From Hemicordylus capensis (taxonomy: Eukaryota > Chordata > Lepidosauria > Squamata > Cordylidae), in NCBI RefSeq assembly GCF_027244095.1, contig NC_069662.1, positions 16,766,501-16,830,500 on the forward strand: a stretch of 64,000 bases of DNA. The letters are read 5' to 3'. Below, in pieces: positions 11,001 through 21,327 of the stretch. The translations under genes were made by a program, and so were the position numbers. The notes below the pieces were generated by a model that saw only the letters and a list, made by a program, of their open reading frames with translations, ran no database searches and was not told the DNA's origin. Position 1 is the stretch's first letter. Each line of letters starts with the position of its first letter.

Positions 11001-12416
11001 CTCTATGGCCCCTTCAGTAGCTCCCAGATGCAGGTAAGAGATTGAAGGTGGGGCAGATGAATCACTGTGCATGGTTTTTCCTGATCTTCGTTGCATCTCT
11101 TTTCCTTTTCCTTGTCTTAAGTTCATGATTCTTGGTGCTTCATTTCTGTTCTTGTTCATTTCGGTTTCTTTATGCTTTTCTTGCACCCGTACCATGATTG
11201 TTCTGCTGTATTTTTCTCTGGGTATGAGCTCAGTGGAAGAACACCTACTTTGCTTGCCGAAAGTCCCAGGATCAATCCTTGGTATCTCCAGGTGGGGCTG
11301 GGAAAGCCTCCTGCCTGAAACCATGGAGAGCTGCTGCCAGTCAGTGTGGGCGATACTGAGCTAGATGGACCAAGGATCTTAGTGGGTATAAGGCAGCTTC
11401 CTATGTTGGGGATGGGGCGGTCGCTCAGTGGTAGAGCATCTCCTTTGTCTGCAGGAGGTCCCAGGTTCAATCCCTAGCATCTCCAGGTAAGGTAGGGATG
11501 CCTGAAACCATGAAGAGCCTCTGCCGGTCAATGTAGACCAGGGCTGCTCGACTTCAGCCCTCCTGCAGATGTTGGCCTACAATTCCCATCATCCCTGGCT
11601 ATTTTCCAGTATGGCTGGGGATTATGGGAGTTGTAGTTCAAAAAGAGCTGGTGGGGGGGCTAAGTTGAGCAGGCCTGGTGTAGACAGTAACTCTGCTAGA
11701 TGGACCAATGATCAGACTCGGTATAAAGGCAGCTTCCTAGGTTCCTATATTTTTTGGAAGCCTCGGTGCTTGCTTTTATAGAAAAGTGAGTCAGAAATAT
11801 ATCCTGCTTTTCTAAAATAAATAAATAAATCCAAAGTGATTAACAGTAAAAACGTTAAACAATCGGAACAAGCAGTCAGCAATAATGAGTAATAATCTAA
11901 TTAAAATGAAATAAAAGTGAATGAAGCAACAGCAAAAGCAGCCCAGCAATGAATACCAGCAGCATACAAAAACCCCACCTGCAGCAATATTAAGAGAAAA
12001 AGGGAAAGAGCCCAGCCTCCTCCAGAAGCCTTCCAAAAAAGCCATGTTATTGCCAGGTGGCAAAGCCCACAGAATGAAGGTCCCATTGACTTGGGTGCCT
12101 TCTGCTAACTTCTGTTTCTGGCCGACTCTGTACTGTAGTGATGGTGCTTGCATCTGCTAGCATTAACCGTATTTGAATCTCACTTTGATTGGTCGTATGA
12201 ATCACTGGCTCCAATGCTTATTGGCTCCATTTCCATCGTCTCCCCCCGCCCCCCCGGACTCTGCAATTTCCACTCACACTTTCCTCTTTTGTTGTATCCC
12301 TCCAGGACTGGGTATCCCAGGGCTACTTCCCTGATGGGGTTTACTGCAGGAAGGCAGATAATTCGCAGGGCCAGTTCTACAATTCGAAGCGCATTGATTT
12401 TGACCTCTACACGTGA
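4954..12416 (+). CDS. CD2BP2: CD2 antigen cytoplasmic tail-binding protein 2 (U5 snRNP 52K), six coding exons
   Basis: Coding exons 4954-5028, 5730-5868, 7003-7160, 9841-10357, 10915-11033 and 12306-12416 join in frame with consensus GT/AG borders to give 372 residues plus stop (human about 341). The N terminus [11 protein letters not shown] is followed by acidic runs, and the C terminus (about 311-372) is a GYF domain with [22 protein letters not shown] (G328, P329, F330) and the terminal RIDFDLYT. The GYF fold binds proline-rich ligands: CD2 tail PPPGHR motifs and spliceosomal SmB/B'. The family protein is a U5 snRNP component that leaves before the active spliceosome forms, and acts mainly in the nucleus. 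The last intron splits the GYF domain. The start is the first ATG of the exon and fits the known N terminus. Introns carry many SINE and hAT insertions, but no exon is disrupted. Confidence 0.95.
5730..5868 (+). CDS. CD2BP2: CD2BP2 coding exon 2
   Basis: Encodes residues 26-71, including a long Asp/Glu run ([12 protein letters not shown]) and [10 protein letters not shown]. Acceptor TTGGACAG, donor GTAAGT at 5869, phase 1. Confidence 0.93.
6038..6540 (+). repeat. 5S rRNA-headed SINE, split by another SINE
   Basis: The head GCTAAGCAGGGTCCACTTTG ... GGGAGAC matches the internal control region of 5S rRNA (GCTAAGCAGGGTCGGGCCTG...GGGAGAC). A second copy at 26425-26735 shows the unbroken order, so the unit at 6171-6388 is an insertion into this one. 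It lies in CD2BP2 intron 2. Confidence 0.7.
6171..6388 (+). repeat. tRNA-derived SINE nested in the 5S-headed SINE
   Basis: A tRNA-like head (GGTGGCGCAGTGGTAAAAC, then GGTTACAAGTTCGATCCTGA as B box) leads to a body ending in GCGGTATATAAATG and a (GCTATT)n tail. It interrupts the host SINE between GAGCATCT and AGGTTCC. Confidence 0.75.
6552..6706 (-). repeat. tRNA-Ala-headed SINE
   Basis: Minus strand: GGGGGATGAGG...CTCAGGGGCAGAGCAT...CCAGGTTCAATCCCTGG, which is close to a tRNA-Ala A and B box arrangement, then the body shared with 11222-11402. Confidence 0.7.
7003..7160 (+). CDS. CD2BP2: CD2BP2 coding exon 3
   Basis: Encodes residues 72-124, including [15 protein letters not shown] and the conserved block [10 protein letters not shown]. 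Donor GTAAGA at 7161, phase 0. Confidence 0.93.
7228..7455 (+). repeat. tRNA-derived SINE, head missing
   Basis: Same body as the element at 2435-2716 but in the opposite orientation (GTTCCCCAGACTA, GGAGGAGGCAATGGTAAAC). It is 5'-truncated, in CD2BP2 intron 3. Confidence 0.65.
8082..8330 (+). repeat. Sauria-type SINE
   Basis: tRNA-like head with GGTGTGGCTAGAGTGCTGGA and B box GAGTTCAAATCCCC, conserved body CTGGGTGACTCTGGGCC and CAGGGTTGTTGTGA, tail GGATATAAATGTAA with (AAC)n. This family is typical of squamates. Related copies are at 15448, 17000 (minus), 38308, 50732, 53170 (minus) and 55200. Confidence 0.85.
8331..8785 (+). mobile_element. R4/Dong-like LINE, 3' fragment
   Basis: One forward frame reads, with small disruptions, like the C-terminal restriction-like endonuclease of R4-type LINEs: a [19 protein letters not shown] block, then [14 protein letters not shown] and [19 protein letters not shown]. 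It ends with an (AAT)n run at about 8763-8780. It is 5'-truncated and joined directly to the SINE tail at its left. Confidence 0.65.
8862..9165 (-). repeat. tRNA-Ala-headed SINE interrupted by a hAT MITE
   Basis: The minus strand carries the same SINE as 11222-11402. The unit at 8895-9005 splits it. Confidence 0.6.
8895..9005. mobile_element. hAT-type MITE
   Basis: Ends CAGAGATTCCCAGCC and, inverted, CAGGGGTTCCCAACC. Flanks GTCCACTC and ATCTACTC agree at 6 of 8 bases, as expected for an aged 8-bp target duplication. Inside are an ACTACAATCCCCATCAC motif and its degraded inverted partner. Confidence 0.7.
9181..9840 (+). other. CD2BP2 intron 3 remainder
   Basis: Mostly AT-rich sequence. A stretch near 9466-9545 (GGCCTTCTCTGTC, GACTTTGGAATGCCCTCCCT) resembles the end of an L2-like LINE, compare 32310-32360. 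Ends in the pyrimidine tract of exon 4. Confidence 0.4.
9841..10357 (+). CDS. CD2BP2: CD2BP2 coding exon 4 (largest)
   Basis: Encodes residues 125-296, including [20 protein letters not shown] and a helical charged middle region, with a short alanine run (PPAAAATAA). Donor GTGAAA at 10358, phase 1. Exon 5 follows an intron that carries a hAT MITE at 10394. Confidence 0.93.
10394..10526. mobile_element. hAT-type MITE with perfect 8-bp target duplication
   Basis: Identical GTGTGGAT at 10386-10393 and 10527-10534 bracket a 133-bp palindromic unit. Its ends pair as terminal inverted repeats (CAGTGTTCTCTCTAC and inverted TAGTGTTCCCTCTAA). It carries TTACAACTCCCAGAATCCCC and the inverse GGGAGTTGTAG. 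The 8-bp duplication and CA...TG ends place it in the hAT superfamily. It lies in CD2BP2 intron 4. Confidence 0.9.
10915..11033 (+). CDS. CD2BP2: CD2BP2 coding exon 5, first part of GYF domain
   Basis: Encodes residues 297-336, including [19 protein letters not shown]. The acceptor follows CTCCAGCAGCAG. Donor GTAAGA at 11034, phase 0. Confidence 0.93.
11222..11402 (+). repeat. tRNA-Ala-headed SINE
   Basis: Head GAGCTCAGTGGAAGAACA and B box AGGATCAATCCTTGG, then body CTGCCAGTCAGTGTGGGCGA, AGATGGACCAAGGATC, and end GGCAGCTTCCTATGTT. Followed at once by a second copy. Confidence 0.75.
11409..11750 (+). repeat. second tRNA-Ala-headed SINE, interrupted by hAT MITE
   Basis: Head GGTCGCTCAGTGGTAGAGCA and B box CAGGTTCAATCCCTAGC match tRNA-Ala closely. 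The body is split at GTCAATGTAGAC by the 11539-11677 unit and resumes at GTGTAGACAGTAAC. Confidence 0.78.
11539..11677. mobile_element. hAT-type MITE with 8-bp target duplication (7/8)
   Basis: Flanks ATGTAGAC (11531-11538) and GTGTAGAC (11678-11685). Terminal CAGGGCTGCTCGACTTC pairs with the inverted right end CAGGCCTGCTCAACTTA. Inside is an inverted pair of CTACAATTCCCATCATCC-like motifs. It sits inside a SINE, so it is younger than that SINE. Confidence 0.85.
12306..12416 (+). CDS. CD2BP2: CD2BP2 coding exon 6, end of GYF domain and stop
   Basis: Starts [16 protein letters not shown] and ends RIDFDLYT followed by TGA at 12414-12416. Acceptor CCCTCCAG. Confidence 0.94.
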   Translation, partial: DWVSQGYFPDGVYCRKADNSQGQFYNSKRIDFDLYT

Positions 12417-12640
12417 TCAGAACCCGACTCCCACCCCAGAGAGCGCGAGAGATGCAACTCCACACGACGGCGGCTTGAAAGAACTTGCCGGACTTTAGGG
12501 GGTGGGGGCCAGGGGAAGGGAGGGGTGTGTGTGTGTGTTTGTGTTTTTGGAAGGGCAGAGGAAGAGGTTTGACTTGCCATCCAGCACTGAGGCTGCTTCG
12601 TGGTTTGTGAGAAATTAAAGCATCAACTTCAACCTGCATG
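12417..12640 (+). terminator. CD2BP2: CD2BP2 3' UTR and poly(A) signal
   Basis: About 200 bases follow the stop codon, with a GT-rich run near 12525-12545 and an ATTAAA signal at 12614-12619. No other ORF or repeat head lies between, so the mRNA probably ends about 12630-12640. Confidence 0.6.
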
Positions 12641-12898
12641 GATTGGTCTCCTGCTTCCCTGATGGTGATCACTTCGAGGCATTCTCCTACGGTGTGCTGG
12701 ACTGGGTTGGCAGCTGCCTGTCCTCAGGCCGTGGAGTCTCCCCTCCCCTTAGGTGCCTCTTCTCACCCTCTCCCCCTTGCTTCCAGCAGCACCTTGCGGA
12801 TGGGAAGGAGAGAAAAAGGCACATGCAAGATGGTGTCTGGGTGTGGAAAGTGATGGAGTCTTCGGCTGGGCGAAGATAATTGTTGGCCAGTGCCCTAG

Positions 12899-12994
12899 GT
12901 CAGGGCTGCAGGACCTCAGCCCTCCAGCTGTTCTTGGGCTGCAACTCCCCTCATCCCCAGCCACAGTGGCCAGTAATCAGGCATGGTGGGAGTT
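12899..12994. repeat. hAT-type MITE, truncated
   Basis: Left end CAGGGCTGCAGGACCTCAGC is the same family as 11539. The right end is cut where the CR1 tail begins. Confidence 0.55.
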
Positions 12995-14516
12995 AAGAAC
13001 ATAAGAACGGCCCTGCTGGATCAGGCCGGTGGGTTCACAGCCCATCTAGTCCAGCATCCTGTTTCACACGGTGGCCCACCAGATGCCACTGGAAGCCTAC
13101 AGGCAGGAGTTGAGGGCATGCCCTCTCTCCTGCTGTTACTCCCCTGCATCTGGTACTCAGAGGCATCCTGCCTTTAAGGCCAGAGGTGGCCTGTAGCCCT
13201 CCAACTAGTAGCCGCTGATAGACCTCTCCTCTGTGAAGTTATCCAAACCCCTCCTAAAGCCAGGCTGTTGGCTGGCACCACATTTTGTGGCAGAGAATTC
13301 CACAAGTTGATTATGTGTTGTGTGAAAAAGTTCTTCCTGTTGTTGGTCCTAAATTTTTTTGGCAATCAATTTTATGGGATGACGCCTGTTTCTAGGATGG
13401 GAGAGGATGAAAAATTTCTCTCTGCCAACGTTCTCCACACGATGCATGATTTTATAAACCTCTTTCATGTCTCCATGCAGTCGTCTTTTTTTCTAAACTA
13501 AAAAGCCACAGGTGTTTAAGGTGCTCTAGGCCCCTAGTCATCTTGATTGCCCTCTTCTGCACCTTTCCCAGTTCTACAATGGCCTTCTTTAGGTATGGTG
13601 GCCACAATTGTATGCAGTACTCCAAGTGTTGATGCACCATAGATTTTGTATAACAGCATTAAAATATTAGCAGTTTTATTTTCAGTCCCCTTCCTAATGA
13701 TCCCTAGCATGGAATTTGCCTTCTTCACAGCTGCTGGACATTGAGTTGACACTTTCAACGAGCTGTCCACCATGACCCCAAGATCACTTTCCTGGTCAGT
13801 CACCGACAGCTCAGATCCCATCAGTGTTATATGTGAAGTTGGGTTTTTTTGCCCCAACCTGCAACACTTTACACTTGCCAACACTGAACCGCATTTGCCA
13901 TTTTGTTGCCCACTCACCCAGTTTGGAGAGATCCTTTTGCAACTCTTCACAACTTGTTTTGGATTCCACTACCGTAATAGTTTGGTGTCGTCTGCAAATT
14001 TGGCCACTTCGCTGCTTACCCCAACTTCTAGATCATTTATGAATACATTTAAAAGCACCGGTCCCAGTACAGATCCCTGGGGGACCCCACTTCTTACTTT
14101 CCTCCATTGTGAAAACTTTCCATTTATACCTACCCTCTGTTTCCTATCCTTCAACCAGTTTGCAATCCACACATGTACTTGTCCCCTTTTCCCATGACTG
14201 CTAAGTTTTCTCAAGTCTTTGATGAGCAACTTGGTCGAAAGCTTTTTGAAAGTCCAAGCATACTATGTCAACTGGATCACTTTTATCCACACACCTGCTG
14301 AAACTCTCAAAGAACCCCAGAAGGTTCGTGAGGCAAGATTTACCTTTGCAGAAGCCATGCTGGTTCTCCCCGCCGCAGGGCCTGTTGTTTTATGTGCTTA
14401 ACAATTTTATTCTTGAGAATGCTTTCCATCAATTTGCCTGGAACAGATGTTCAGTTAACCTGCCCATAATTTCCCGGATCGCCCCTGGATCTCTTTGAAA
14501 GTTGGTGTTACAGCAT
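12995..14516 (-). mobile_element. CR1 LINE, 5'-truncated
   Basis: Minus-strand pieces encode the C-terminal half of a CR1 reverse transcriptase: [20 protein letters not shown] and [10 protein letters not shown] (14229-13969), then MGSELSVTDQESDLGVMVDS and ANSMLGIIRKG. The plus-strand left end TAAGAACATAAGAACGGCCC is the typical CR1 3' UTR. Several in-frame stops and frame changes show that this copy is inactive. Other CR1 tails are at 24790, 28590 and 40745. Confidence 0.85.
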
Positions 14517-14640
14517 CTGCAGGAGGGCAAAGTTGTGCAGCACTGGCCTAAGTTCTCAAATTTGGGTCCCTAGTTGATGATGGGAATTAACAACATCTGT
14601 GGTCCCACGGTGGTGAACCCTTGGCCTAGGAAGTCATTGT
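14513..14640. repeat. hAT MITE remnants
   Basis: CATCTGCAGGAGGGCAAAG...GAGCAGC-like right end followed by a second degraded palindrome (GATGATGGGAATTAACAAC). No duplications were found. Confidence 0.4.
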
Positions 14641-15447
14641 TCTATGGTCTCCTACAATATTTGGTGGAGAAGTGGTAACCCAGTTTTAGTCTGCATATCC
14701 AGCAGAATGGGATAGCAGAATAGACTGTTCCACTTCAGGCTGCTGGTGAGGCATTACACGTACATGTGTTTGTGTTTTTTTAAAAAAAATCCTTGCAAAT
14801 AGAAAACTGAAACTTACGAGAGAAAGTTCTAAAGTTCCTTTTGCCTGCTCTTCTGGCCTTTCTGTCTGCATGGAGTTTCTAACCTAGAGAAAAATTCGGA
14901 CTACAGGTGGAAAAGCCAGTTTTTGAAGTGGTACCTTATGTTACTTTATGCAAAGCAAGGTTAGACTCGCAGAGCTGAGAGCAAGTTCACATGTGCATTT
15001 GTGGCTCATTCTTGTCAGCAGAAGCTGTCACGGAATAGCTCATCTGCGGAGATGTTTCCATCCTGTTACATTGGTGACTCCATGTCTCTTGGCGTAGAGC
15101 TCCCCCACCCTTCCCTATACCTAAGTCAGTTAACATGGAAAGACATCTAGGCATCTAAGATAGGATGATTACAGTTGCAATGCACACAGTAAGTTTTCCT
15201 TCTAGTTGCCCCAAAGTGTTATTCCTGACAGATATTAGGAGATGTCATGAGGCAATCCCTCTTCATGTAATCCACCTTCTCTCTTACTGCAAGATCTAAC
15301 CAGCCTTGGATCCGTTGCTCAGCTTCAGTCCTGCATCACCATGCTCTTGTCTGCAAGCAGCGCTCCCCAGTAAGAAACCAGCTTTTTCCAGCGCTTGACA
15401 GCTCATTAAGTTCTGGAGCAGACCCTCATAATGTGTTCCTAGGTTTT
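14641..15447. other. intergenic stretch, no gene seen
   Basis: No repeat head, splice-bounded exon or conserved frame was recognised. Confidence 0.35.
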
Positions 15448-15652
15448 GGTGCGGTGTAGTGGTTAGAGTGTTGGACTAAGACCCGGGTTCAAATCCCCAT
15501 TCAGCCAGGAAACTCACTGGGTGACTCTGGGCCAGTCACCTCTCTCAGCCTAATCTACCTCACAGGATTGTTGTGAGGAGAACCATAACCATGTATTCCA
15601 CTCTGGGCTCCATGGAGGAAGGGTGGGATATAAATGTAAATTAGAAAAAAGT
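15448..15652 (+). repeat. Sauria-type SINE
   Basis: Head GTGTAGTGGTTAGAGTGTTG, B box GGGTTCAAATCCCC, tail GGATATAAATGTAAATTAG. The retroviral LTR begins 11 bases beyond the tail. Confidence 0.85.
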
Positions 15653-15662
15653 CAGACCATGC

Positions 15663-16262
15663 TGTTACCTGGGAGACCCCAGTTACCACAAACCAGACAG
15701 ACAAGGATGATTGAAGGAAGCAATAGTCACCATTTATTGAACCAAAACCAGCGCTGGTGGCTCTTTCCTGTGCCTCGTGGCCTACCAGGAAAGACGCCCC
15801 GAATCCCCCGGTTTTTGGGGTTTTAAACCTTGGCATTGTTACACATCTGGGCGTTAACATTTGGCCCAAGAACCAATTAGTTCATTTCATTAACACATGT
15901 GTTTGCCTCAGGGCTGGACTTTGCTCTGAATTCCGGTTTTACAGAAAAGAGATAAGCAAATTAAGAGAAGATTCTTTCACATTCTAAGAAGCAGGGCAGT
16001 TTGGAATAAGCCGATCATTCGATGCCTATGCTAATGAAGTTTGCAACACCCGTACCCTCTTCCCCCACCCTGTCTGTCCTTGGCAGATAAGTAACTCAGC
16101 AAGGAATTTTCCATTCCACACTTGCAAACTCTATTAACCATTTCTTGACCAGTGCAAACCTGAGTTCTGTCTCACTCTTTTTGCAAAGACACTTTCCCAT
16201 TCCATGAGAACAAAGTAATTACAAAGCAGCTTTCAGAAAAGGCATTTCCCCCTCATTCCACA
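15663..16262 (-). repeat. 3' LTR of the ERV
   Basis: 600-bp long terminal repeat, same sequence by eye as 21328-21927. In minus orientation this is the 3' copy because the polypurine tract lies at its inner edge. Confidence 0.9.
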
Positions 16263-16999
16263 TTTCCCCCCTTAGAAGCCATTTTATGGCTTCTCTTCCT
16301 GAGGTACATAGCCATTATATGGGGGGCAGTTTCTTTTCTTACTATCGCTGAGATAGTGGATTGCAAAGCACTGGTTATACATAGTATTATGCAGGGCAAC
16401 GGTAGCAGTATTAACACAACAATAGGAAAGATCATAAACGCAGATTTCAACCAGTTTAGATCCAGTGAGCCAATTCCATAAGTCCCAGTCTGTCACACTG
16501 CCGATCCTCTGAAGGCTCCCCTTCCTTTCACTTGACCACTGCTTTGGTCTGTAATAGAAAGACATCCCTCTCGGGAGAGACAGTTCAAGGCAATCCTGCT
16601 TATGCTAGAAATAAAAGACAGATGCATGTATTACCAATTTCCCTCCCCTGGGTAGGGACAACATGCTGAAACTGAGTTCCTGAGTAGCCCAATACAATAA
16701 ATAAACCTGAGGCTATTTTCAATTTGATCTTTTGGCATTTTCTTTCCAATTTATGTTCTTGTTTTCCTGCTTGCCCTCTTTTCTCCCCCCGAAGTCCAAA
16801 ACAGAAGATAATGTCTTCATTTACTTCACCTGATGAGCAATCCTGAGCAGGAGGCAAAAACAATGAAAATCAAAAAGAGAAAATAATAATGTTCACATCC
16901 ATACCCCCTTGTGGGTTCGTTGACTGTAAAGGCATTAAAATCCGACAGGTCAAACAGTCTTGTCTCTCGAGAGGCCACAACATAAGCTCCAGTGCTCGA

Positions 17000-17190
17000 A
17001 TATCCAGCTGTTTCTCCAAAAAGTCCAGAGCGGTGTACTGCATAAGTCTGCTCTTTCACAACAACCCTTCGAAGCAGGCCAGGCCGTTTAAATAGCTGGC
17101 CCAGTGTCACCCAGCAGTGTGGTCGAATGAGGATTCAGACTCAGGTCTCCCTGGTCCTAGTCTACCACTCTAACCACTACGTTGGCTGCC
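17000..17190 (-). repeat. Sauria-type SINE inside the ERV
   Basis: Minus strand: GTAGTGGTTAGAGTGGTAGA, GGGTGACACTGGGCC and GTTGTTGTGAAAGAGCAG. The retroviral interior therefore took up a SINE. Confidence 0.75.
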
Positions 17191-20100
17191 TACATACTTA
17201 CAGACTTCTGTCAGGGCAATCAATCTCCATCCAGTGTATCTGACTTCATGATTCGTCAGTGACATCTGGCCTTTGGGATTTTAACTGCCCCATCTAAGCC
17301 ACGTGTAGGTAGTGTTCCAGCTCTCCATCTTCAGCCTCATCACTAGCAAGCTTGGTAGGGCAACAATATCCTCAGAAAAACCTATAAAAGAAACAGTCCT
17401 TGCCCCCCAAGAAAAATACTATACCTATTGAAACAGGATCAAAACCCCTTACGTGAGGTCCAGTGTCTCATGAAACAAACAGGCTTCCTAGTTAAAAGAT
17501 ATCATCAAGAAAAATGTCCATAGTTTCGCCGAGGAGTGAAGCCTGTGATAAACACAGTCATTATCCAATCTCTAGTCAGGAGCTGTGAAAACAGGGTACG
17601 GATTGTACGACAACACACAAACTTGATTCCTATTAAACTGGGAGGTTTTCCAGATAACATGCAAACCAGTCTTGTGGAACTCCCTTCCACTTGCAGGAGT
17701 GGCAAAACAAAATTCCTTTCACCAAATCTCATGTCTGGGATCTGGAATTTCAAGATCCAGCTGCTGTGAAGGCAAAGCAGGGCTGGCGGTGGGACGAATT
17801 TATAAATTTTGAAGCCTCAGACCCATTGATAATAGTTTACAGCAAAATCAATTAGCAGAAACATTTCATACATATTACAAAAATATAAAACAATAACTGC
17901 ATTTGACTATCTGACTTAAAATCTCTTTTCCTTCTTACCCACAATGACAAGTTGCTGTTCAGAGATCTTCCTTTTCACTCAATATTGGGAGTGAGGAGAC
18001 TACACTCCAGTCATAATTTAGCATTTGCATGTTGGAAACACTTTTCCATGTACAGTCTATACAAAAACAACTGAAACAGAGTTAGAGGAATCTAAGAGCC
18101 CCCTCTTTTTAGTCAAGCAATTTCATTACAGCCATAGGCCATACAGAAAATGTAAAGAAAATTAAAAGTATACATTAATACAGAACTTTTCTCCAAGCTC
18201 CCTTTAGCTCAAGAAAGTATTACAAGTTTGTAATAAGGAAATCACCATAAGCCAATACTACAGTATAAAATCACATTTGGCAAAAACAATTGCATCTGAA
18301 TGACAAGGACACACACAATCAGACATTTGGGAGAATGGAGTGGACAGAACTCGCCCTTTCTTCAGCATATATATACAACCCAGCCTCTATATAGCAAATT
18401 ACCAAAACACTCTCACATATATGACAAAAAAAACACCCATCAGCAAAACAAATAGGCAGAAAGGCAGAATACCCTCTGCATTTTATCAAAACGTGGAATT
18501 TCACACAAAGCCTAATAGAAACAGAACTGAACAGAAATAAAGTTCTCAGGAACAGAATCTTCACAGAAGCATCTCTGGACACCCATAGAAACATACACAC
18601 ATATACACACCCACAGCTCCCCTGAAATTAGCATCAGTCACAGTTAACATTTAAACAAACATTTTTGATGGAAAACAGGGAAGTTCACATTTTAAATATC
18701 ATTTTAAAAACACTACAAAATAAACAGCTACATATTTCAAAATGCATTTAAACAAAATAAACTGTGATATAACATTTAAGTCTGTTTAGGGCTTAACCCA
18801 TGAGCAAGTTAACCAGTCAAGCGGAACAAAGAAACCCCAAGAAAACACAGTCACTAGCAAAATGGTCTATAAATCAACATTCTTTTCATTCCGTTGAAAA
18901 CTTCCCTTTTGTCAACACCCCGTGTTGGTGTGAGCAGGTGCAGGGACTTGGTGAACTGTCCCTGCCCCGGGAAATCAGTAAGTCAATTTGGATATACTCA
19001 ATTAGGCCTGCCTCTACTACCTGAGCCCCAAGGAGCATAACGGGCTCCTATCCTGGCACATGTCACGTAACGTGCACAAGCTTTTTTTCCCTAAGTAGAC
19101 ATGTTGCAGACATGTAGGCATTCCTGCAGTAGCCTTGCGGGGCCATTTCTTCCCCTGTGGGTGGACTGATGGTAGTGTTCTACCAAAGTGTGTCCCAACC
19201 CTCTGGGCATTGCCTGCCTGCTGTCTGGCTGAAAGGACCAGCCCTGGTCCCTGGCTGGTGACTCAGCCATCCTGGTTTCATCCTCTGGGTGTTCTGTGTG
19301 CTGTGAGTCCCAGAGATCTGTGAGTCTGGACAACAGGATCCCCTGTCAGGCTGGATCTGCTTGCAGACCCTCAGCCACTCTTTGGGCTGCCTGGTCAGCC
19401 CTCCTGTTGCCTTGTGCCTTCCTGCCATCCCCCCTTTGGTAGCCCCTGCAGTGCATAACAGCCACTTGCTGGGTACACCAAACAACCTTGGGCAGGCAGA
19501 AGATCTCCTTACTGTGTCTCATCTTCTGGCCCCTTGTGCTGATGGTAACCGGTTTGTCCTCGCCCTCCTTGGGGAGGCCAGGCTGACAAAGTCTCCTGGC
19601 TCCTGCCTCTCGGGGGCCCCTGTGATGGTGGTCTTCCAACACCTGTCCCTGTGGCATCCTTCTGCCAGACTTGTTGTGACCACCGACCTCCCAGGCAGGA
19701 GTTTCCGGTTTCTCGTGGGGCACTCCTTTCCTTCCCTGTGACCCTCCTCTCTATCCTGACCTGTTCCTTCTCCTGCTCAACTTACCCATGCCTTCTGAAG
19801 TGGTGGCCGCCAAAAGTTAAACTTTTGTCTCTGGCCATGAGCCTTTCCTTGGGCATTCTCTGCCCAAGCCTACTGGAAGGCTCCCGGCTTCGTCCTGCGC
19901 TATCAGGACTTTGGTGGCCTCCGGTTTCCCGTCCCACCACGCCTTCCACTTCCTTTCTATCTCCTCTCCCCTGTCTGCTGCTTTCCTTCTCTGCTCTCCT
20001 ACAACCCTGCTTCTCCACCTTCTGTCTGTCCCTCCTTGTCCTACAACCACCCAAACATTACCTTCCTGGCTTCACAACAAGCAACTCCAAACAACATGCC

Positions 20101-21327
20101 AAACCTTCAGTACTTCACACTTTTCCTTTTCCTTCCCTTAAACCAGCCTCTTTCCATCTGCCTTTCAACAATTAACCAGCCTTTACATCACATGCACCAA
20201 ATAAACCTCCTGAAACATCTCTACCTCTCTGCACCTTTCCAAGTGAATGTGTGCCAATCTCCTGCAACTTGCACTTCTCCTCTTGAGATTTACCTCCATC
20301 TCTGCTGGGCAAATGGTCCCAGCCTGCTTGCCTGGGCCTCTGCCCTCATGGCTACTCAGGGGGTTGCCTGTTGCTTGCAACAGCTCCTGAGCCTGGTCTC
20401 AGGGACCAACCTGGTACCTATGTTCCACGCCTTCTGGATTCCTAACATCTTCAGTGGGCCAGGATCAAAATGATCCTGCCTTCCTGATTTCTGAGTTGGG
20501 GGAGAGAGCAAACTGCCTCCTTCCTACCGTGTTCCTAATTCCCACTGGCCTTGGGGATACGGAACCCCAAGTGCTTCACACGGTCCTGGCAGGCTTGGGC
20601 CTCTGGCTCTCGGGACTATGTAACCTGTAGTCCCTCAGAGCCCCCCCCAAGCCTGGCTTGAAGCTCTTCAGCATCGACCCTTCCCCTCCCATTGTTTTCC
20701 CAGAGGCGTGCTCTCTTACACTCTGAACAAACAGACAAGTGGGGGGGGGGAACGGACTGCGGGTAAGGGATCCACGCAGTGAGGCACAAAAGGATTTTAG
20801 ACAGACAAATTCACACTTCGCACCTCCAGTTTCTGCTCTCCTCCCGTCGCCGGGACAGAAAACGTACTCAGGAGTCCCGCCTCTGCCAGTGCAGGGCCAC
20901 ACTCGGGGTGGGTTTCCCCCTTTGGGGTCCCCCTCTGCACTCACCAAACTTTCAAACTGCACACATTCACACCAACTCCTCCCTTGTTCCTCCTCCCAGA
21001 GCCTGTCCTGCTTTTAGGCAGTGCCCTCTGCCCACAGCGGCTCTTGACCTAGGGTGGGCTATTCCCTTGGTCTCCTACCCGTCCCGGGACTCCCAATACT
21101 TCACCTGTCCGGACCCCTTGCGTTGGTGTGCCTCGTTCCGCGCCCGTCTTCGGTGGACTTGGGAGTCTGGGTCTCACGCCGCCGGGGGTCAAAACCTTCC
21201 TTCTTACAATGGGAGAAGTGGCGCCGAAGGGTTGCTCTCCCACGACGTGAGAAAGGGACCCCCAAGTAGCCACCGATGGGCAGGTAAATCACCAGCAGAC
21301 CATCCGAGCTTGAACGGCACCAGTTTA

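Noticed and set aside
11409-11480. Possible tRNA-Ala gene
   Set aside because: A and B boxes are present, but the sequence continues into a multi-copy SINE body and lacks intact cloverleaf stems.
19361-20473. Plus-strand frames of 126-174 residues
   Set aside because: They are shadows of the minus-strand retroviral interior, with no splice or domain support.
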